Assembly: GCA_946481075.1 (NCBI GenBank)
Contig: CAMLMC010000001.1
Location: forward strand, 1,240,001-1,304,000
From: an uncultured Alphaproteobacteria bacterium
Lineage (GTDB): Bacteria > Pseudomonadota > Alphaproteobacteria > Micavibrionales > Micavibrionaceae
Reading direction: 5' to 3'
DNA: 64,000 nt
In this document: in pieces, positions 60,519 through 64,000 of the stretch
Layout: every line of letters begins with the position of its first letter
Numbering within the stretch: the first letter of the stretch is position 1
The notes under the pieces: generated by a model
What the model was told of the DNA's origin: nothing
The model's database searches: none
What the model saw: only the letters and a program-made list of their open reading frames with translations
Made by a program: the position numbers and the translations under genes

Positions 60519-61249
60519 GCTTTCATATCAAGGACCGCCGGCGCAGCAAGGAAGAGCAGCATGTCGATGACTGGCTGATGACCTATGCCGACATGATTAC
60601 GCTGCTTTTATGTTTCTTTGCCGTATTTATTGCCATTTCGGTTGTAGAGGAAGACAAGTTCGAAAACGCCAAGAAGAAGGTTGTTGAAACCTTTGCCGGC
60701 TCCACCTCCGACCATATGAAGGGGCAATATGCCCTGCCGCCGACCCCGTTCGATACACCGCCTTCCGCCGAAATGCCGTTCGAAGCGTTGCCTTCCATCG
60801 TCGACCGGTTCAACAAGGACGAAGAGAATGTCGAGGTGGAAAAGGGTGACCGCATCACGACGATCGAAATGAACTCCGCGCCTTTTTACAATGTCGGATC
60901 GGCCAATCTGAATGCCGAAGGCCTTGAATTGCTCGATGAATTGTTGCCGACCCTTACCTCGCAGGAATATGATGGTTATACGATTTCGGTGGAGGGCTAT
61001 ACCGACGATTCCCCCATCCGCACCGCGCAATTCCCCTCCAACTGGGAGTTATCCACCGCCAGGGCCGCCGCCGTTGTCCGCTATCTGACCGAAAAAGGTG
61101 TGCCCGCCCAGCGTCTGCGTGCCGTGGGATATGGCTCTGCCGTACCCAAAGTCCCGAACCGCGACGAGGCCGGAAGCCCCCTTCCGGACAACCAGGCGCA
61201 GAACCGCCGCGTCGTCATTCGCCTTGAGAGAATCGAAAAGGCGAAGTAG
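60515..61249 (+). CDS. motB: MotB-type stator subunit with OmpA domain
   Basis: A 244-residue protein. The single helix DWLMTYADMITLLLCFFAVF carries the proton-accepting Asp at residue 26, as in MotB. A plug-like linker precedes the OmpA-family peptidoglycan-binding domain (VEGYTDDSPIRTAQFPSNWE; LSTARAAAVVRYLTEKGVPA; QNRRVVIRLERI). Together with MotA it forms the ion-driven stator anchored to the wall. Confidence 0.88.
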   Translation: MSFHIKDRRRSKEEQHVDDWLMTYADMITLLLCFFAVFIAISVVEEDKFENAKKKVVETFAGSTSDHMKGQYALPPTPFDTPPSAEMPFEALPSIVDRFNKDEENVEVEKGDRITTIEMNSAPFYNVGSANLNAEGLELLDELLPTLTSQEYDGYTISVEGYTDDSPIRTAQFPSNWELSTARAAAVVRYLTEKGVPAQRLRAVGYGSAVPKVPNRDEAGSPLPDNQAQNRRVVIRLERIEKAK

Positions 61250-61278
61250 ACCCGCCCCATATCTGTATGGATTATCTA

Positions 61279-61307
61279 TGGATTGCTTCGTCAGGTCCGC
61301 AATGACG
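61279..61307. repeat. REP-like repeat (TGGATTGCTTCG / GCAATGACG family)
   Basis: TGGATTGCTTCGTCAGGTCC then GCAATGACG is the reverse-oriented relative of the unit at 12812-12848. It sits between motB and the permease gene. Confidence 0.5.
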
Positions 61308-61367
61308 GCTTTACATCAGGCGAAAATATGAAAAAATGTTGTTCTTGATCCTTCAGGAGTAACCAAG

Positions 61368-62771
61368 ATGAACCAGCTCTTCCGCCGCAAACCCATCAAT
61401 GCCGATCTGCACAATACGGGCCTGAAACAATGCCTGTCCGCCTTTGACCTTGTCCTCCTTGGCATCGGCGCGATCATCGGCACGGGGATTTTCGTCCTGA
61501 CGGGCGTCGCGGCCGCGACCATGTCCGGTCCCGCCGTGGTTCTTTCTTTCGTGGTGGCGGGGATTGCCTGCACCTTCGCGGCGCTCGCCTATTCCGAACT
61601 CGCTTCCAGCGTCGGCGGATGCGGGTCCGCCTATGGTTATTCCTATGCGGCCTTTGGTGAATTCATCGCCTGGATCATCGGTTGGGATTTGATCCTTGAA
61701 TATGGTGTGGCCGTCGCCGCCGTTGCCAACGGATGGTCCGGTTATTTCAACAATGCCCTGACCGCCATCGGAATGGGGCTGCCGCATTCCCTGACCGCCG
61801 GTCCGTTTGCCGCAGACCCCGGGATCGTCAATCTTCCTGCCGTGCTGATCATCCTCGCCCTTATGATGATGCTGATCCGCGGCGTCAGCGAAAGCGCCAA
61901 GATCAATGCCGTCATGGTCTTCATCAAGCTTTTGACCATTGCCGTGTTCATCGGGGTTGCCGTTTTCCATGTAAATCCCGAAAACTGGTCGCCCTTTATG
62001 CCGTTCGGATGGTTCGACCATAACGAGCTGGGCAAGCCTGTCGGCATTCTGGCGGGGGCCTCGCTCGTCTTCTTCGCCTATGTCGGATTCGATGCGGTTT
62101 CGACCGCCGTGGAGGAAGCCAAAAACCCCAAGCGCGATGTGCCGATCGGGATTATCGGCAGCCTTGTTTTCTGCACGCTGATCTATGTCATTGTCTCTGG
62201 TCTTTTGACCGGTGTCCTGCCCTATCCGGAACTGAACGTATCATCCCCGGTCGCCTTCGCCTTACAACAGGTTGGCGTTAATTGGGCTTCCGCGCTTGTT
62301 GCCACGGGCGTGATCACCGGCCTGACCACCGTTATGCTGGTCCTTTATTATGCCCTGACCCGCATCATCCTTGCGATGTCGCGCGACGGCCTGATCTCCA
62401 GCTTCTTCGAAACGGTAAACGACAAGACCCAAACGCCGGTACGCACCACCGTTTTGTGCGGTATCGTTATGGCCGTGATGGCCGGTTTCGTCCCGCTCGG
62501 CGCGCTGGCTGAGCTCGTCAATATCGGCACACTCGCAGCCTTTGTCATGGTATGCGGCGGGGTGATCTTCCTGCGCAAAGCCCACCCCGACATGCCGCGC
62601 CCGTTCAAGATGCCGTTTGGCATCGTCCTGCCTGTCCTTGGCGTTCTCTCCTGCGGTGCTTTGATTGCGTTCCTGCCCTATGAAACGCATCTTCGTTTCG
62701 TTGGCTGGCTCGCCCTTGGCATGGTTATTTACTTTGTCTACGGAATCCGGCATAGCAAACTGGCAAAATGA
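61368..62771 (+). CDS. Amino acid permease, APC superfamily (CAT-like)
   Basis: A 467-residue membrane protein with about 12 helices. Helix 1 motif LLGIGAIIGTGIFVLTGVAA and the AGPA-like MSGPAVVLSFVVAG match the APC family, CAT (cationic amino acid transporter) branch. FFAYVGFDAVSTAVEEAKNP is a conserved APC motif. Probably an amino-acid or polyamine symporter; substrate unknown. It overlaps uppP by 4 bases. Confidence 0.9.
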   Translation: MNQLFRRKPINADLHNTGLKQCLSAFDLVLLGIGAIIGTGIFVLTGVAAATMSGPAVVLSFVVAGIACTFAALAYSELASSVGGCGSAYGYSYAAFGEFIAWIIGWDLILEYGVAVAAVANGWSGYFNNALTAIGMGLPHSLTAGPFAADPGIVNLPAVLIILALMMMLIRGVSESAKINAVMVFIKLLTIAVFIGVAVFHVNPENWSPFMPFGWFDHNELGKPVGILAGASLVFFAYVGFDAVSTAVEEAKNPKRDVPIGIIGSLVFCTLIYVIVSGLLTGVLPYPELNVSSPVAFALQQVGVNWASALVATGVITGLTTVMLVLYYALTRIILAMSRDGLISSFFETVNDKTQTPVRTTVLCGIVMAVMAGFVPLGALAELVNIGTLAAFVMVCGGVIFLRKAHPDMPRPFKMPFGIVLPVLGVLSCGALIAFLPYETHLRFVGWLALGMVIYFVYGIRHSKLAK

Positions 62772-63562
62772 TTGATTTTCTGGTTGCCATATTTCTGGGC
62801 TTCGTCGAGGGGCTGACAGAATTCCTGCCCGTCTCTTCGACAGGCCACCTGATCCTTCTGACGGAAGGGCTGGACTTCCCCTCGCCGGAAGGCTTTGTCT
62901 TCGAGGTTCTGATACAGCTTGGCGCGATCATGGCCGTTGTCGTGCTCTACCGCAAAAAATTCTGGGATACGGCCATCGGTATCACGCACGATCCGGTAGC
63001 GCGGCGCTTTGCCCTCAATATCTTCCTTGGCATGGTACCCGCGCTGGTGCTCGGTTATTTCTTTCACGGCTTTATCAAGAACGTTCTCTATAGCCCCCAT
63101 GTCATCGCCACCACGCTCGTCCTTGGCGGGATCATCATTCTTCTGGTCGACAAACGATTTACCACGCCGAGAACCGAAACCATCGATGATGTAAGCCCCA
63201 AGCAGGCGTTTCTGATCGGTTGTTTCCAGTCCATAGCGCTCATCCCCGGCGTTTCGCGTTCCGGCGCCACGATCATCGGCGCGCTCGGGCTTGGCCTCTC
63301 ACGCAAGGCCGCCGCCGAATTCTCTTTCTTCCTTGCGGTTCCGATCATGATTTGCGCCGTGGTTTATGATGTGTTCAAAAACTGGGAGGGTTTTATCACC
63401 TATCCGCGCATGGACCTCGTCGCCGCAGGCCTTCTCTCCGCGTTCATCACCGCGATGGTCGTTATCAAGGCCGCGATGGCGGTGATCTCCCATTACGGGT
63501 TCACGCCGTTCGCTTATTACCGCATTCTTGTCGGCCTCGCTGCGTTTTTCATATTTTGGTAA
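62768..63562 (+). CDS. uppP: Undecaprenyl-diphosphate phosphatase
   Basis: A 264-residue membrane protein. Motifs EGLTEFLPVSSTGHLILL and SIALIPGVSRSGATIIGALG are the two BacA/UppP signatures, with the active Glu, Ser and His/Arg residues. It regenerates undecaprenyl phosphate for peptidoglycan and surface glycan synthesis and gives some bacitracin tolerance. Start codon overlaps the permease stop. Confidence 0.95.
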   Translation: MIDFLVAIFLGFVEGLTEFLPVSSTGHLILLTEGLDFPSPEGFVFEVLIQLGAIMAVVVLYRKKFWDTAIGITHDPVARRFALNIFLGMVPALVLGYFFHGFIKNVLYSPHVIATTLVLGGIIILLVDKRFTTPRTETIDDVSPKQAFLIGCFQSIALIPGVSRSGATIIGALGLGLSRKAAAEFSFFLAVPIMICAVVYDVFKNWEGFITYPRMDLVAAGLLSAFITAMVVIKAAMAVISHYGFTPFAYYRILVGLAAFFIFW

Positions 63563-63634
63563 AAAACTGGACAAGGGCGGCGGTGCGGCTTATCCTTTTG
63601 CGCAAGGCACAATTTAATCCCACCCGGTCCCTTT

Positions 63635-64000
63635 ATGAATATACCTCCACAAACCCTCTCCCCGGACACCGACGCGCCAGCCCAAGATAGCCATGGGCAT
63701 TCCGCCAAGAATTTCCGTCTTCTGCTGATAGGCTGTATCGGCGTGGTTTATGGGGATATCGGGACCAGCCCGCTTTACGCCTTCCGCGAGGCCGCAAGTC
63801 ATTTGGGTGGCGGCAAAATCAATCCCGCGGAAATTCTCGGCATTCTTTCCCTCATTGTGTGGGCCATGACGATTATCGTCACGGTCAAATATGTGCTTTT
63901 TCTTTTACGCACCGACAACCGTGGCGAAGGCGGCATTCTTTCGCTTATGGCGCTCGCACAACGCGGCGCATCGAAAAAGGCAGGGATCGTCTTTTTGGCG
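63635..64000 (+). CDS. kup: KUP-family potassium transporter, N-terminal part (cut by window edge)
   Basis: An open frame from ATG at 63635 to the window end, 122 codons. After a polar N-terminus, the Kup core starts [20 protein letters not shown], with the [12 protein letters not shown] signature. It continues through [20 protein letters not shown] and [20 protein letters not shown]. It takes up potassium with protons. The rest lies outside. Confidence 0.92.
   Translation, partial: MNIPPQTLSPDTDAPAQDSHGHSAKNFRLLLIGCIGVVYGDIGTSPLYAFREAASHLGGGKINPAEILGILSLIVWAMTIIVTVKYVLFLLRTDNRGEGGILSLMALAQRGASKKAGIVFLA

Overview
The window looks like a chromosome segment of an alphaproteobacterium of moderate GC content. 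The support is the ribosomal-protein gene order, two tuf genes, the tuf / tRNA-Trp / secE / nusG neighbourhood and the RpoB and RpoC sequence style. A Rhodospirillales- or Micavibrio-like lineage is possible, but that is inference. Coding is mostly on the minus strand up to about 58.6 kb and on the plus strand after that.

1-33.3 kb, translation and transcription core. The S10/spc block (rplE partial, rplX, rplN, rpsQ, rpmC, rplP, rpsC, rplV, rpsS, rplB, rplW, rplD, rplC, rpsJ) follows the str block (tuf, fusA, rpsG, rpsL). A small plus-strand patch (11.5-13.2 kb) holds poorly known genes. Then come rpoC, an unlisted 51-residue membrane ORF, rpoB, rplL and rplJ, a nucleoside hydrolase with an ABC-F ATPase, rplA, rplK, nusG and secE. 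Strong terminators separate rplKA, the ABC-F/hydrolase pair, rplJL, rpoBC and nusG, so units that are often co-transcribed look individually controlled here. A chemoreceptor, a phosphoesterase, a diacylglycerol-kinase-like protein and a small XRE regulator lie between secE and the island (29.2-33.2 kb).

33.33-51.0 kb, a genomic island of about 17.6 kb in the 3' half of tRNA-Trp. A tyrosine integrase lies beside the intact tRNA. A 46-bp copy of the tRNA 3' half lies at the far end. The integrase-side module holds int, a small unknown gene, an AlpA-like regulator and a DUF927-type ATPase. The cargo has two parts. One is a heavy-metal RND efflux operon (33.5-39.8 kb). The other is a visibly AT-richer operon with a 1271-residue SIR2-domain protein, a CoiA-like nuclease, a DUF5681 protein and a 200-residue unknown protein. 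A divergent two-gene membrane operon and a strange GAACA/TGTTC-rich palindromic region lie beside it. The SIR2 operon is the best candidate for an undescribed, probably anti-phage, system. An integrase-arm-like repeat between the two cargo blocks suggests the island is composite.

51-64 kb, core again. Here are a second, almost identical tuf, two tRNA-Gly genes, a LysM/EF-hand-like protein, a SAM hydroxide adenosyltransferase-like protein, a NodB-type deacetylase, glucokinase and a cation diffusion facilitator on the minus strand. The plus strand then carries a polysaccharide pyruvyl transferase-like gene, a MotA/MotB pair, an amino-acid permease, uppP and the start of kup. Short palindromic intergenic repeats of three families are scattered through the core, and one forms the 3' end of the glucokinase gene.
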